Source: an uncultured Collinsella sp.
GTDB taxonomy: Bacteria > Actinomycetota > Coriobacteriia > Coriobacteriales > Coriobacteriaceae
Length of the DNA stretch: 52,098 nt
Assembly: GCA_902490365.1 (NCBI GenBank)
Contig: CABUDQ010000010.1
Coordinates: 1-52,098, forward strand
Reading direction: 5' to 3'
The translations under genes and the position numbers were made by a program. Shown one piece after another: positions 32,712-40,851 of the stretch (positions are counted from its first letter, which is position 1; the number at the start of each line of letters is the position of its first letter). The notes beneath the pieces are model-generated. The model was not told the origin of the DNA. It did not search any database and saw only the letters and a list, made by a program, of their open reading frames with translations.

Positions 32712-33716
32712 ATGAAAATCAACCATGCAATTCTGCATATCCTGGACTTTGATTCTGCCGTCAACGTCATGAGCCAGCGCGAGCTGGATATCGAGAGCCG
32801 CACCGTGCTCAACTTTGTGACCACACACTTGCGCCGTGCCCGTACATCGGCCGATAACAAACGCGCCACGTTTGCCGAGAACTCTGCGTTTGGTGGTGAG
32901 CTCAAGGGCTATTTCTTTGGCGAGCGCGAGTTTGTGGACCTGTCGCAGCAGATTGCGGAGTTTATCTCCTCCGAGCTCACCAAGGCTGAGAAAGCCGAGT
33001 CCACCGACGTGCTCGTGGCTGATTTTGACGACGATGAGGATGCCCGCTGGTTTGCCGTGATGCTGCTGGGCTCCAAGCAGGCTTTTATGCACGAAGTGGG
33101 CCGCGAGGAGGGAGAGGTGCGCAACGACATCGCGCGCCACTACGCCATTCTGCCGAACCCCTCGCAAAAGGTGCCGAGCTATGCCATCGTGCGTGCGAGC
33201 ACCATGGAGATCGGTTACGTGGACAAGAAGCGCAAGATTGCCGGTGAGGACCGTATGCTTATCCCCGATGGCCCGCTGCAGTGCGACACGGGCGTATCAG
33301 GCAAGGAGGTCATCGACACCGTGACGCGTGTGGTCGAGGAAGTCGCCGAGGAGCACGGTGCCAATACGGCCGTGGCGCTCGCCAAGGTTAAGGCTGCCGT
33401 CGCCGAGAAAGTCGAGGATGACGAGGAGCTGCCGCCCTGGGATATCGTCGATGAGGTCTTTGAGGACGAACCGGTTATCAAGGAGAGCGTGCGCGCGGCA
33501 CTGACTGAGGAGAAGGTGCCTGAGCGTGTGCCCGTGGAGCGCAAGCAGGTCGAACGCGCGGCGGTGCGCAACCACAAGATTCGTACCGATACGGGCATCG
33601 AGATCAGCTTTCCGGCCGAGATGGGCTCGAACTCCGAGTACATCGAGTTCGTCAACGAACCCAACGGCCTCATCTCCATCGAGCTCAAGAATATCGGCAG
33701 CATCGAGAATCGATAG
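32712..33716 (+). CDS. NdpA/YejK-like nucleoid-associated protein
   Basis: A 334-residue protein of the NdpA (37-kDa nucleoid-associated, PF04245) family. It begins MKINHAILHILDFD and continues with the family-like blocks FGGELKGYFFGEREFVDLSQQIAEFI, DVLVADFDDDEDARWFAVMLLGSKQAF and LPNPSQKVPSYAIV. The C-terminal third is more charged (EEHGANTAVALAKVKAAVAE) and ends in ISFPAEMGSNSEYIEFVNEP. E. coli YejK associates with the nucleoid; its biochemical role is unclear. ATG 32703 is an alternative start. TATACT at 32668-32673 is a good -10. Confidence 0.85.
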   Translation: MKINHAILHILDFDSAVNVMSQRELDIESRTVLNFVTTHLRRARTSADNKRATFAENSAFGGELKGYFFGEREFVDLSQQIAEFISSELTKAEKAESTDVLVADFDDDEDARWFAVMLLGSKQAFMHEVGREEGEVRNDIARHYAILPNPSQKVPSYAIVRASTMEIGYVDKKRKIAGEDRMLIPDGPLQCDTGVSGKEVIDTVTRVVEEVAEEHGANTAVALAKVKAAVAEKVEDDEELPPWDIVDEVFEDEPVIKESVRAALTEEKVPERVPVERKQVERAAVRNHKIRTDTGIEISFPAEMGSNSEYIEFVNEPNGLISIELKNIGSIENR

Positions 33717-33743
33717 CGGCTCGAGTAGATTGACCGTAACGAA

Positions 33744-33776
33744 AAGGCCAAAGCCCTTTGGGGCTTCGGCCTTCTT
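33744..33776. terminator. Bidirectional terminator, ndpA-like / dapH
   Basis: AAGGCC plus AAGCCC (33744-33756) pairs with GGGCTT plus GGCCTT (33761-33773). On the minus strand it is followed by TTTTCG, ending the dap operon. Confidence 0.8.
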
Positions 33777-33794
33777 GGTAAAACCGCGTAACTA

Positions 33795-34514
33795 TTAAAG
33801 CTGACGTAGTCCCTCTTCGAGGCCGGTCTTGCTGTCGGTTTTCTCATCGCGCATCTTGATGACGCGGGCGGGGACACCGGCCACGACGGCGCCGGCGGGG
33901 ACGTCCTCGACGCATACGGCGCCGGCGGCAACGACAGCACCCTTGCCCACGCGCACGCCCTCCAGGACCACGGCGTTGGCGCCAATCATGACATCATCTT
34001 CGATGATGACGGGCGTGGCGCTCGCAGGCTCAACGACGCCTGCCAGTACGGTGCCGGCGCCGATATGGCAGTTCTTGCCCACGGTTGCGCGGCCGCCCAG
34101 GACGGCGCCCATATCAATCATAGAGCCCTCGCCGATAACGGAGCCGATGTTGATGATGGTGCCCATCATGATGACGGCGCGGTCGCCGATCTCGACGCGG
34201 TCGCGGATGATTGCGCCCGGCTCGATGCGGGCGTTGATGCCCTTGAGGTCGAGCATGGGCACGGCGGAGTTGCGGCAGTCGTTCTCTACGTCGTAGTAGT
34301 CGATGGAGTCGGCATTGGCATCGAGGATGACCTTGAGCTCATCCCAGTCACCAAAGACGGTCTTGCCACGACGACCGCCGTAGACGTGCGCATTGCCCCA
34401 CTGGACCTTCATGCCCGGCTTTTCGCGCACGTACAGTTTGACGGGCGTTTTCTTGGGCGCGGTGGCGATGTAGTCGATAATCTCCTGTGCATCCATCTCG
34501 GCTGCGTTGCTCAT
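33795..34514 (-). CDS. dapH: Tetrahydrodipicolinate N-acetyltransferase
   Basis: A 239-residue left-handed beta-helix acyltransferase. The N-terminal domain (AQEIIDYIATAPKKTPVKLYV) is typical of DapH, followed by hexapeptide repeats (RIEPGAIIRDRVEIGDRAVIMMG, GAVLGGRATVGKNCHIGAG) and the C-terminal GAVVAGVPARVIK. It acetylates tetrahydrodipicolinate with acetyl-CoA in the N-acetyl branch of the DAP/lysine pathway. It is the last gene of the lysA-dapA-dapB-dapH operon. GGAGAGA precedes ATG 34514. Confidence 0.93.
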   Translation of the reverse strand: MSNAAEMDAQEIIDYIATAPKKTPVKLYVREKPGMKVQWGNAHVYGGRRGKTVFGDWDELKVILDANADSIDYYDVENDCRNSAVPMLDLKGINARIEPGAIIRDRVEIGDRAVIMMGTIINIGSVIGEGSMIDMGAVLGGRATVGKNCHIGAGTVLAGVVEPASATPVIIEDDVMIGANAVVLEGVRVGKGAVVAAGAVCVEDVPAGAVVAGVPARVIKMRDEKTDSKTGLEEGLRQL

Positions 34515-34553
34515 TTGCTATCTCTCCTTTGGGCGGATTCGGTTGATACCTGG

Positions 34554-35294
34554 TTAGGCAAACATGACCTGGTCGAACGTATAGAAGCCGGGTTCACGGG
34601 CGACGAGCTTCTGCGCGGCTGCCAGGGCGCCGTTGACAAAGATCTGACGGCTCGTGGCGCGGTGGGTGAGCGTGACTTCCTCGTCCTGGCCAAAGAAACC
34701 CACCTCGTGCACACCGGCTACGGTGCCGCCGCGCAGCGAGTGCATGCCGATTTCCTTGGGGTCGCGCGCTCCGCACATGCCCTCGCGGCCATAGACGGGG
34801 TGGTAGCCTGCCTCGGGCTCGGCCTCGACTACGGCGTCGAGCAGCAGCTTGGCAGTGCCGCTGGGGGCGTCGACTTTTTGGTTATGGTGCGTCTCGACGA
34901 TTTCGCAGTCAAAGCCGGGCAGCTCACGCGTGGCCTGGGCCACTAGATGACGCAGGGCTGCGATGCCGATCGAGTAATTGCCCGAGTGCATAACGCGGGT
35001 GTTCTGGCCCAGCTCACGCAGGCGGTCCATCTGCTCGGGGGTGTAGCCTGTGGTGCCCGAGACCAACGCCGCGCCCGTGCGCTCGACATAGGCGACGACG
35101 GCATCGAAGGTCACGACGTTCGAGAAGTCGATGATGACGTCGGCTGCCGGGGTGCTCTCGAGCTCGGACAGGTCAAAACCGATCTGGGCCACGATATCAA
35201 AAACGGGCTCTCCAGCGGCGTTGACAATGCCCTCGGCGGTAGTGTGGATGAGCGAGCCCATGCGGCCCGTTCCCATAATGACGGTCTTAATCAA
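34554..35294 (-). CDS. dapB: 4-hydroxy-tetrahydrodipicolinate reductase
   Basis: A 246-residue reductase: MGTGRMGSLI nucleotide-binding loop, DVIIDFSNV, VSGTTGYTPEQMDRL, and the catalytic ETHHNQKVDAPSGTAKLL motif with the His pair and Lys. The start appears to be TTG at 35294, inside the last codons of dapA (8-bp overlap with its stop), giving the expected MIKTVIMGTG N-terminus. The overlap indicates translational coupling. Reaction: NAD(P)H-dependent reduction to tetrahydrodipicolinate. Confidence 0.92.
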   Translation of the reverse strand: MIKTVIMGTGRMGSLIHTTAEGIVNAAGEPVFDIVAQIGFDLSELESTPAADVIIDFSNVVTFDAVVAYVERTGAALVSGTTGYTPEQMDRLRELGQNTRVMHSGNYSIGIAALRHLVAQATRELPGFDCEIVETHHNQKVDAPSGTAKLLLDAVVEAEPEAGYHPVYGREGMCGARDPKEIGMHSLRGGTVAGVHEVGFFGQDEEVTLTHRATSRQIFVNGALAAAQKLVAREPGFYTFDQVMFA

Positions 35295-36177
35295 GCAGAC
35301 CAGCTCCCTTCAGAGCATCGGTAAGTGCGGCGCGCGTGTTATCGGCCATGGGGCACAGCGGCATGCGGTAGTTGGCTTCGATCATGCCCATCTGGGCGAG
35401 TGCCTCCTTGACGGGGATGGGGTTGACCTCGCTAAAGAGGGCATTGATGAGCGGCTGTCCGGCAATTTGGATATCGCGGGCGCGCTCCACGTCGCCGTCC
35501 AGATAGGCGCGGCACATGTCGTGCACGAGCTGCGGCTGAACATCGGCCCACACGCTGATGGTGCCCGAGGCGCCCAGGCTCATGAGCGGCACGGTGAGCG
35601 TGTCTTCGCCCGAGTACATACGGAAGTCGTCGGACAGCAGGTGGGCGATCTTGGCCGCGTAGGCGACGTTGCCCGAGGCTTCCTTAATACCCATGATGTT
35701 GGGGTGCGCGGCCAAGCGCTCTACGTTGCGCTCGCTGATGCCGCAGCCGCAGCGGCCGGGGATGTTGTACAGGATGCAGGGGATATCTACGGCATCGGCA
35801 ACGGTCTTAAAGTGCTGGTAGATGCCCTCTTCATTAGACTTGTTGTAGTAGGGGGTAATGAGCAGCAGGCCGTCGGCGCCCAGGCCCTGATAGGTGAGCG
35901 ACTTGGTGAGCATGGTTTGCGTGGAGTTGGAACCCGAGCCGGCGATGACGGGGACGCGGCCTGCAACCTGCTTGACCACGGCGGCGACGACGGAGTTGTC
36001 CTCGTCATCGGTCATCGTGGCGCTCTCGCCGGTGGTGCCCAGGGTGAGGATGGCGTCGGTGCCATTTTGCAGGTGGAAATCGATAAGGCGCTCGAGTGCG
36101 TCAAAGTCGACGCTGCCGTCCTTTTTAAACGGCGTAACAAGGGCGACGATCGAGCCCTCGAGGTTGCGGATATCCAT
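35287..36177 (-). CDS. dapA: 4-hydroxy-tetrahydrodipicolinate synthase (DapA), internal start
   Basis: The DapA part of the fused frame, 296 residues if started at ATG 36177 behind GAAGGAGAA. It carries GSIVALVTPFKKDGSVD, the TLGTTGESATMTDDE motif, ADGLLLITPYYNKSNEEGIY with the catalytic Tyr, YNIPGRCGCGIS and the Schiff-base Lys in GIKEASGNV. It condenses pyruvate and aspartate semialdehyde. The complete length and good SD argue that free DapA is produced even if the fusion is also translated. The stop overlaps the TTG start of dapB. Confidence 0.88.
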   Translation of the reverse strand: MDIRNLEGSIVALVTPFKKDGSVDFDALERLIDFHLQNGTDAILTLGTTGESATMTDDEDNSVVAAVVKQVAGRVPVIAGSGSNSTQTMLTKSLTYQGLGADGLLLITPYYNKSNEEGIYQHFKTVADAVDIPCILYNIPGRCGCGISERNVERLAAHPNIMGIKEASGNVAYAAKIAHLLSDDFRMYSGEDTLTVPLMSLGASGTISVWADVQPQLVHDMCRAYLDGDVERARDIQIAGQPLINALFSEVNPIPVKEALAQMGMIEANYRMPLCPMADNTRAALTDALKGAGLLD

Positions 36178-37596
36178 GTTCTTCTCCTTCGCTTCCGCGA
36201 TCTGGATGCGTTTGTTCCATTGGACGGCGACGGCCAGGCGCTCGTCCTGAGCGCGACGACGAGCGCTTTCGGCGCGCGACTTGGCCAGCAGCTCTCGGCC
36301 GCTCGGCAACACGTCGAGCGTGGCAAAATAATCGCCCGGGCGCTCGGCGCGGCGGATAAGGTCGGCCGAGCCGTCGGGGCGCAGCAGCACCTCGGCGGAG
36401 CGCAGACGGCCGTTGTAGTTGTAGCCCATGGAGTAACCATGCGCGCCGGTATCGTGGATCACGAGCACATCACCCATGTCGACCCGCGGTAGCTCGCGGT
36501 CGATGGCGAACTTGTCGTTGTTCTCGCACAGATTGCCCGTAATGTCGTACGTGTTTGTGACAGGCGCCGCGGTCTTGTCGGAGCCACCCGGCTGGCCCAT
36601 CACCGTAATGTGGTGGTAGGCGCCATACATGGCAGGGCGGATCAGATCGACGGCGCTTGCGTCGACACCGATATAGTCCTTGTAGATTTGCTTCTCGTGG
36701 ATGGCCTTGGTGACCAGGCAGCCGTAGGGGCCCATCATAAAGCGGCCCATCTCGGTGCAGATTGCCACATCGCCCATGCCGGCGGGAACCAGAATCTCGT
36801 CGTAGGCCGCATGCACTCCTTCGCCGATGGCATGGATATCGTTGGCCTGCTGCTCGGGCAGGTAGGGGATGCCGACGCCGCCGGACAGATTGATAAAGGC
36901 GACGTGTGCGCCGGTCTCGCGCTCCAGGCGCACGGCAAGCTCAAAGAGGATGCGCGCGAGCTTGGGGTAGTAGTCGTTGGTGACGGTGTTGCTGGCAAGG
37001 AATGCGTGGATGCCAAAGTTTTCGGCGCCCTTGGCCTTGAGCGTGCGAAAGGCCTCGAAGAGCTGCTCGGTGGTCATGCCGTATTTGGAGTCGCCGGGGT
37101 TGTCCATGATGCCGTTGGAGAGCTGGAACAGACCGCCCGGATTAAAGCGGCAGCTGACCGTCTTGGGGATGGGGCCTGCGACGCGCTCAAAGAACTCGAT
37201 GTGGCTGATGTCGTCAAAGTTGACGATGGCGCCCAGCTTGTCGGCGAGCTCAAAGTCCGCTGCCGGCGTGTCGTTGGATGAGAACATGATGTCGTGTCCC
37301 GTGATACCCAGCGAGCGGGCGATCATGAGCTCGGTATAGCTCGAGCAATCGCAGCCGCAGCCGTATTCGTTGAGAATGGAGATGAGCGCCGGGTTGGGAT
37401 TGGCCTTGACGGCAAAGTATTCCTTAAAGCCCGGGTTCCATGCGAAGGCGTCGCGCACCTCTTGCATGTTGCGTCGGATGCCCGCCTCGTCATATAGATG
37501 AAATGGCGTGGGGAACTGCTCGACGATATGCTCGAGCGTCTTCTTGTCCACAAACGGCTGCTTGGCCGCATATGCCTCGTTGGGGGTTAATGCCAT
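35287..37596 (-). CDS. lysA-dapA: Fused diaminopimelate decarboxylase - dihydrodipicolinate synthase ORF
   Basis: One uninterrupted frame of 769 codons. Residues 1-420 are LysA: PTPFHLYDEAGI, PLP Lys in EYFAVKANPNP, HAFLASNTV, LSGGVGIPYL, EMGRFMMGPYG, and the active-site GNLCENNDKF. A basic, helical linker of about 50 residues (ESARRRAQDERLAVAVQW) joins it without a stop to a complete DapA from residue 474. The linker contains GAAGGAGAA immediately before ATG 36177, a good SD, so a separate DapA may also be made. LysA catalyses the last step of lysine synthesis and DapA the first committed step. A single sequencing error removing the lysA stop is the main alternative. Confidence 0.85.
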   Translation of the reverse strand: MALTPNEAYAAKQPFVDKKTLEHIVEQFPTPFHLYDEAGIRRNMQEVRDAFAWNPGFKEYFAVKANPNPALISILNEYGCGCDCSSYTELMIARSLGITGHDIMFSSNDTPAADFELADKLGAIVNFDDISHIEFFERVAGPIPKTVSCRFNPGGLFQLSNGIMDNPGDSKYGMTTEQLFEAFRTLKAKGAENFGIHAFLASNTVTNDYYPKLARILFELAVRLERETGAHVAFINLSGGVGIPYLPEQQANDIHAIGEGVHAAYDEILVPAGMGDVAICTEMGRFMMGPYGCLVTKAIHEKQIYKDYIGVDASAVDLIRPAMYGAYHHITVMGQPGGSDKTAAPVTNTYDITGNLCENNDKFAIDRELPRVDMGDVLVIHDTGAHGYSMGYNYNGRLRSAEVLLRPDGSADLIRRAERPGDYFATLDVLPSGRELLAKSRAESARRRAQDERLAVAVQWNKRIQIAEAKEKNMDIRNLEGSIVALVTPFKKDGSVDFDALERLIDFHLQNGTDAILTLGTTGESATMTDDEDNSVVAAVVKQVAGRVPVIAGSGSNSTQTMLTKSLTYQGLGADGLLLITPYYNKSNEEGIYQHFKTVADAVDIPCILYNIPGRCGCGISERNVERLAAHPNIMGIKEASGNVAYAAKIAHLLSDDFRMYSGEDTLTVPLMSLGASGTISVWADVQPQLVHDMCRAYLDGDVERARDIQIAGQPLINALFSEVNPIPVKEALAQMGMIEANYRMPLCPMADNTRAALTDALKGAGLLD

Positions 37597-37667
37597 GTCC
37601 CGTAAACCTCGCTATCCAGACGGCGCCATCTGCGCATCGAATCCGCATAGCGTGGACCCAATGTCCG

Positions 37668-37824
37668 GATAGCGCTCCCGCATTGCTGCAGACAGTCCTG
37701 CGGGTGTTTCCCGCAGGCCCACCAGGTTGTTCGTGCCCGAAAAGCCCAGTTCGGCGGGTTTCGCCTCCCCACGGGGTCAAAGCCTGCCGGCTCACCCGCG
37801 GTTCTTCGTGCCCGCGCCTCTATC
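37668..37824 (-). promoter_or_regulatory. Lysine riboswitch (L-box) upstream of lysA-dapA
   Basis: Read on the minus strand, the leader begins GATAGAGGCGCG, contains AAGAACCGCGGG, GGGGAGGCGAAACCCGCCGAA, CTGGTGGGCC and GGACTGTC, and closes with GGAGCGCTATC. These are the conserved segments of the L-box in order, and GATAG/CTATC forms P1. The expression platform lies between 37597 and 37667. There GGATAGCG (37610-37617) next to the SD repeats the 5' strand of P1 and can pair with CGCTATCC, which suggests translational control. It explains most of the 379-bp gap before the divergent gene. Confidence 0.85.
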
Positions 37825-37835
37825 AAGTGGTAACG

Positions 37836-37864
37836 ACCCTACCACGTTGCACTTTACCAAACAA
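37836..37864 (-). promoter_or_regulatory. Predicted promoter for the lysine operon
   Basis: On the minus strand TTGTTT, a 17-nt spacer and TAGGGT place the transcript start just upstream of the riboswitch aptamer. Confidence 0.5.
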
Positions 37865-37975
37865 GAGTATTCGTATATAACGTTTAAAAAATGCAGGGAT
37901 ATGCTGGAAATAAGGGTGTAGCAATCTTGCGGCACAATAGATAGCAGCCGACGCGCACCTACGAAAGGAACCAAT

Positions 37976-39163
37976 ATGGCCGAGCTCCAAGAACTCCGTC
38001 GCTACCGCCGCGACTTGCACAGGATCCCGGAGCTCGACTTCGATCTTCCGCAGACGATCGCCTATATCGAGGGCGTGTTGGCACCGCTCACCTGCGAGGT
38101 GACCCATCCGTGCCCCGGCTGCGTCTGCGCTTTCTTCGACGCTGGCGTTGGCGCCGCGCATGCCACGGCGATTCGCGCCGATATGGATGCGCTGCCCATT
38201 GCCGAGGCAACGGGGGCAGCGTTCGCTTCGACCCATCCCGGCAAGATGCATGCTTGCGGGCACGATGGACACATGGCCATGGCGCTTTCGGCGGCAACCT
38301 TTGTCGACCGTACGATCCGTGAGCAGCCGGGCGCCATTAAGCGCAATGTGCTCTTTGTGTTTCAGCCGGCCGAGGAGACGACTGGTGGTGCCAAGACGGT
38401 GTGCGAGAGCGGCGTGTTCGAGCGCTACGGGGTGGATCGCATCTTCGGCTTCCACGTGTGGCCCGATCTGCCCGCCGGCACGTTGGCGAGCTGCTCCGGT
38501 CCGTTGCTGGCGCGTTCGAGTGAGACACACATTCATATCCATGGCACGAGCATCCATATCGCTAAGACCTATGGCGTTCCGGTCGAGGAGTCGCACGATG
38601 CGGCGCTGGCGGCTGCCAAGTTCTTGGTTTCCGAGCGCGAGCTCATGGACGAGTTGGGTGTCGACGAGCCCTGCATTGGTAAGTTCGGCCTGCTGCAGGC
38701 CGGCACCGTCTGCAATGCGGTGGCGGGGGAGGCCCATGTGGCTGGCAGCCTGCGCGTGTTTACGGACGGTATGTTCGACCGTGCGCGCGAGGGTGTGCGC
38801 CGCGTGCTAGACGATGCCTGCGCCGCAACGGGCTGCACATATGACCTCGATTTTGCCGAGGGCTATCCGCCGGTCGATAACGACCCCGAGCTGTTCGCCC
38901 ACATTGCGCCCGCCTTGTCCGAGCTGCAACTTGTGGACGAGCCGCTGCTAATCGCCGAGGATTTCGCGTTCTATCAGCGCCATCTGCCGGGCGTGTTTTT
39001 CTTGCTGGGCACGGGCGTGCCAGAGGGACAAGAAAACCCGAGCGATTCGGATGGCTGCCCCGCCTATGCCACGAGCGCTCTGCATACCGATACCATGCTC
39101 TTTGACGAGGAAATCCTACTCAAAGGCCTCGATGTCTACAAACGATTGCTTTTGCTTGACTAA
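37976..39163 (+). CDS. M20D-family amidohydrolase, possible N-acetyldiaminopimelate deacetylase
   Basis: A 395-residue M20D metallopeptidase. Metal ligands are seen in MHACGHDGHMAMAL (Cys, His), QPAEETTGGAK (Glu pair), FHVWPDLPAG (His) and EDFAFYQRHLPGVFFLLGTG. Hippurate hydrolase, IAA-amino acid hydrolase and N-acetyl-LL-diaminopimelate deacetylase share this family. The location, divergent from the dap operon that encodes DapH, favours the last, because the N-acetyl branch needs a deacetylase. ATG 37976 follows GAAAGGA at 37963-37969. Not visibly under the riboswitch. Confidence 0.88.
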   Translation: MAELQELRRYRRDLHRIPELDFDLPQTIAYIEGVLAPLTCEVTHPCPGCVCAFFDAGVGAAHATAIRADMDALPIAEATGAAFASTHPGKMHACGHDGHMAMALSAATFVDRTIREQPGAIKRNVLFVFQPAEETTGGAKTVCESGVFERYGVDRIFGFHVWPDLPAGTLASCSGPLLARSSETHIHIHGTSIHIAKTYGVPVEESHDAALAAAKFLVSERELMDELGVDEPCIGKFGLLQAGTVCNAVAGEAHVAGSLRVFTDGMFDRAREGVRRVLDDACAATGCTYDLDFAEGYPPVDNDPELFAHIAPALSELQLVDEPLLIAEDFAFYQRHLPGVFFLLGTGVPEGQENPSDSDGCPAYATSALHTDTMLFDEEILLKGLDVYKRLLLLD

Positions 39164-39177
39164 GGCTTGAAGGACTA

Positions 39178-39214
39178 TTTGTTCTAGAAAACACGAACAA
39201 ACGTACGATATAAT
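39178..39214 (+). promoter_or_regulatory. higBA promoter with candidate operator
   Basis: TATAAT (39209-39214) is a consensus -10. Just upstream, TTTGTTC (39178-39184) and GAACAAA (39195-39201) form a 7-bp inverted repeat. A second inverted repeat, ACGTT/AACGT, lies at 39242-39254 before the toxin start. Both suit HigA autoregulation. Confidence 0.55.
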
Positions 39215-39265
39215 AGAGATGTAAGTCTATAGAAACGTTTGACGTTACTAACGTAAGGCGATACT

Positions 39266-39547
39266 ATGATTGCATCGTATAAAGATGAGGATACCGAACG
39301 CTTTGCCATGGGTGTGCGGGTCAGGAGGTTCGTGCCCTTTGAGCGTGTTGCGTTGAGGAAGATTCGCCAACTGCAGGTTTGTGCTTCGCTTGATGATCTT
39401 CGCGTTCCACCGGGCAACCGCCTGGAAGCTTTGAAGGGCGATCGTGCCGGTCAATATAGCATCCGTGTTAACGAGCGCTATCGGGTCTGCTTTGAGTGGA
39501 GACAGGAGATGGCTTGGAATGTCGAAATCGTCGATTATCACAAGTGA
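39266..39547 (+). CDS. higB: HigB-type toxin (RelE superfamily)
   Basis: A 93-residue basic protein of the RelE/HigB plasmid-killer family: FERVALRKIRQLQ, LEALKGDRAGQYSIRVNERYRVCFEW and VEIVDYHK at the C-terminus, the standard end of HigB ribosome-dependent mRNA interferases. The antitoxin gene overlaps its 3' end, giving the toxin-first order typical of higBA. It probably cleaves mRNA at the ribosomal A site when free of HigA. Confidence 0.92.
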   Translation: MIASYKDEDTERFAMGVRVRRFVPFERVALRKIRQLQVCASLDDLRVPPGNRLEALKGDRAGQYSIRVNERYRVCFEWRQEMAWNVEIVDYHK

Positions 39548-39860
39548 TGAGACTTCGGCCGATTTGTTGTCGCCGGTGACTCCTGGTGAGCTTCTCAAAG
39601 AGGAGTTTCTTGTTCCCATGGGCATTTCTCAATATCGCCTTGCGAAAGAGACCGGGATTCCGGCTCAGCGTATCGGGCAGATTGTCTTGGGAAAACGTCG
39701 CGTGACGGCCGACACCGACCTTCGTCTTTGCCGTTATTTTGGCCTGACGGATGGTTATTGGCTGCGCGCTCAGGTGGCGTTTGACCTTGAGGCAGAGAAA
39801 AGGCGGATTGAACCGGAACTCGATAAGATCGTTCCTGTTCAGCAGGCCATCGCACTGTAG
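39519..39860 (+). CDS. higA: HigA-type antitoxin (XRE HTH)
   Basis: A 113-residue antitoxin. TPGELLKEEFLVPMGISQYRLAKETGIPAQRIGQIVLGKRRVTADTDLRL is the VapI/HigA-type helix-turn-helix, and DGYWLRAQVAFDLEAEKRRIE is the C-terminal toxin-binding part. ATG 39519 has AGGAG at 39504-39508 and overlaps the toxin gene by 29 bp. It neutralises HigB and represses the operon. Confidence 0.92.
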   Translation: MSKSSIITSDETSADLLSPVTPGELLKEEFLVPMGISQYRLAKETGIPAQRIGQIVLGKRRVTADTDLRLCRYFGLTDGYWLRAQVAFDLEAEKRRIEPELDKIVPVQQAIAL

Positions 39861-39886
39861 TGCTCAAAGATGATGGGGGGGTGGCG

Positions 39887-40210
39887 ATGAGGCGACGCCG
39901 ACAGTCTGCCGTATATAGTCCGGGTGGATGCGGGTGTGGCTTGTTACTGCTTCCGGTCATCGCTGTGAGCATTGGCGTGATGTTTGCGCTTGCCGGGGTG
40001 GCAGCAGCGGCACTCGTGTTGCTGATTGTGGCCATTGGCGTGACGGTCTGGCTGTACCGTTCTCGCGAGCAACGCCGCGCCGATGGTAAGACCAATGTTG
40101 GATGGACTATCTTTTTAGTCGTCGCCTACCTATTGAGCATCAGCTATTTAGTTTTCTTTATCCTGTTGCTTGTGAGCACCTTTACCGGGGAATCCGTCAC
40201 GGTGGGTTGA
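39887..40210 (+). CDS. Small membrane protein
   Basis: About 107 residues with two long hydrophobic stretches: LLLLPVIAVSIGVMFALAG running into ALVLLIVAIGVTVWLY, and TIFLVVAYLLSISYLVFFILLLV. An Arg-rich N-terminus (MRRRRQ) and a short YSPGGCGCG segment precede them. No family recognised. A GTG at 39860 is an alternative start; ATG 39887 has a G-rich SD. Confidence 0.65.
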   Translation: MRRRRQSAVYSPGGCGCGLLLLPVIAVSIGVMFALAGVAAAALVLLIVAIGVTVWLYRSREQRRADGKTNVGWTIFLVVAYLLSISYLVFFILLLVSTFTGESVTVG

Positions 40211-40374
40211 TGCGCTGCTAGCAGACGGTCACGCAAAGTGCGTTTGCTCGGCGTCTGGATAGCTGCATTGGCCGTTTACCGCAACCTTAGCTCTCAGCTA
40301 ATGAATTCAAGTTCAATCCTTTCTACGATGTGCTGTGTGCCGGCGCGGTAGCCGGATCGTAGGAAGGATGAATA

Positions 40375-40818
40375 ATGGCAAAAGAGGGAAAGAAGCCGAT
40401 CGGCAAGATTGTCCTAGGCGTCATCGTGGTGCTGGTTATCGTCGGTGCCGTGGGCTCTATGGGTGGCAATTCAACCGATTCGTCTGCGAGCGATTCGGCA
40501 AAACCTGCCGAGGCGACACAGCAGGCTGAGGAGCAAAAAGAACCGCAAGAACCGTATACCATTGCTGACGAGGCTGAAGACACCTCCAATCAGTTTGCCT
40601 ATAAGATCACGGGCACGCTGACCAATAACACGGACAAGGAAAAGAGCTACATTCAGATTGAGTATGTTCTGTATGATGCCGATGGCAACCAGGTTGGAAC
40701 GGCTCTTGCAAACACCAATCATCTGAAGGCGGGCGGCTCCTGGAAGTTCGAGGCGCTGGGTACGGTGTCTCCTGACCAGGTTGCTAGCTGGGAGCGTTCG
40801 GATGTAAGCGGTTTTTAG
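40375..40818 (+). CDS. Membrane-anchored protein with FxLYD-like domain
   Basis: A 147-residue protein. A single N-terminal membrane anchor (IGKIVLGVIVVLVIVGAVG) is followed by a Ser/Glu/Gln-rich linker and a beta-sandwich-like domain: FAYKITGTLTNNTDKEKSYIQIEYVLYDADGNQVGTALANTNHLKAGGSWKFEA, typical of the FxLYD extracellular domain. It should sit on the outside of the membrane. Function unknown. GGAAGGA precedes ATG 40375. Confidence 0.8.
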   Translation: MAKEGKKPIGKIVLGVIVVLVIVGAVGSMGGNSTDSSASDSAKPAEATQQAEEQKEPQEPYTIADEAEDTSNQFAYKITGTLTNNTDKEKSYIQIEYVLYDADGNQVGTALANTNHLKAGGSWKFEALGTVSPDQVASWERSDVSGF

Positions 40819-40851
40819 CATGTTGCATGCACTGGGGGGAGGTGAAGTCGT

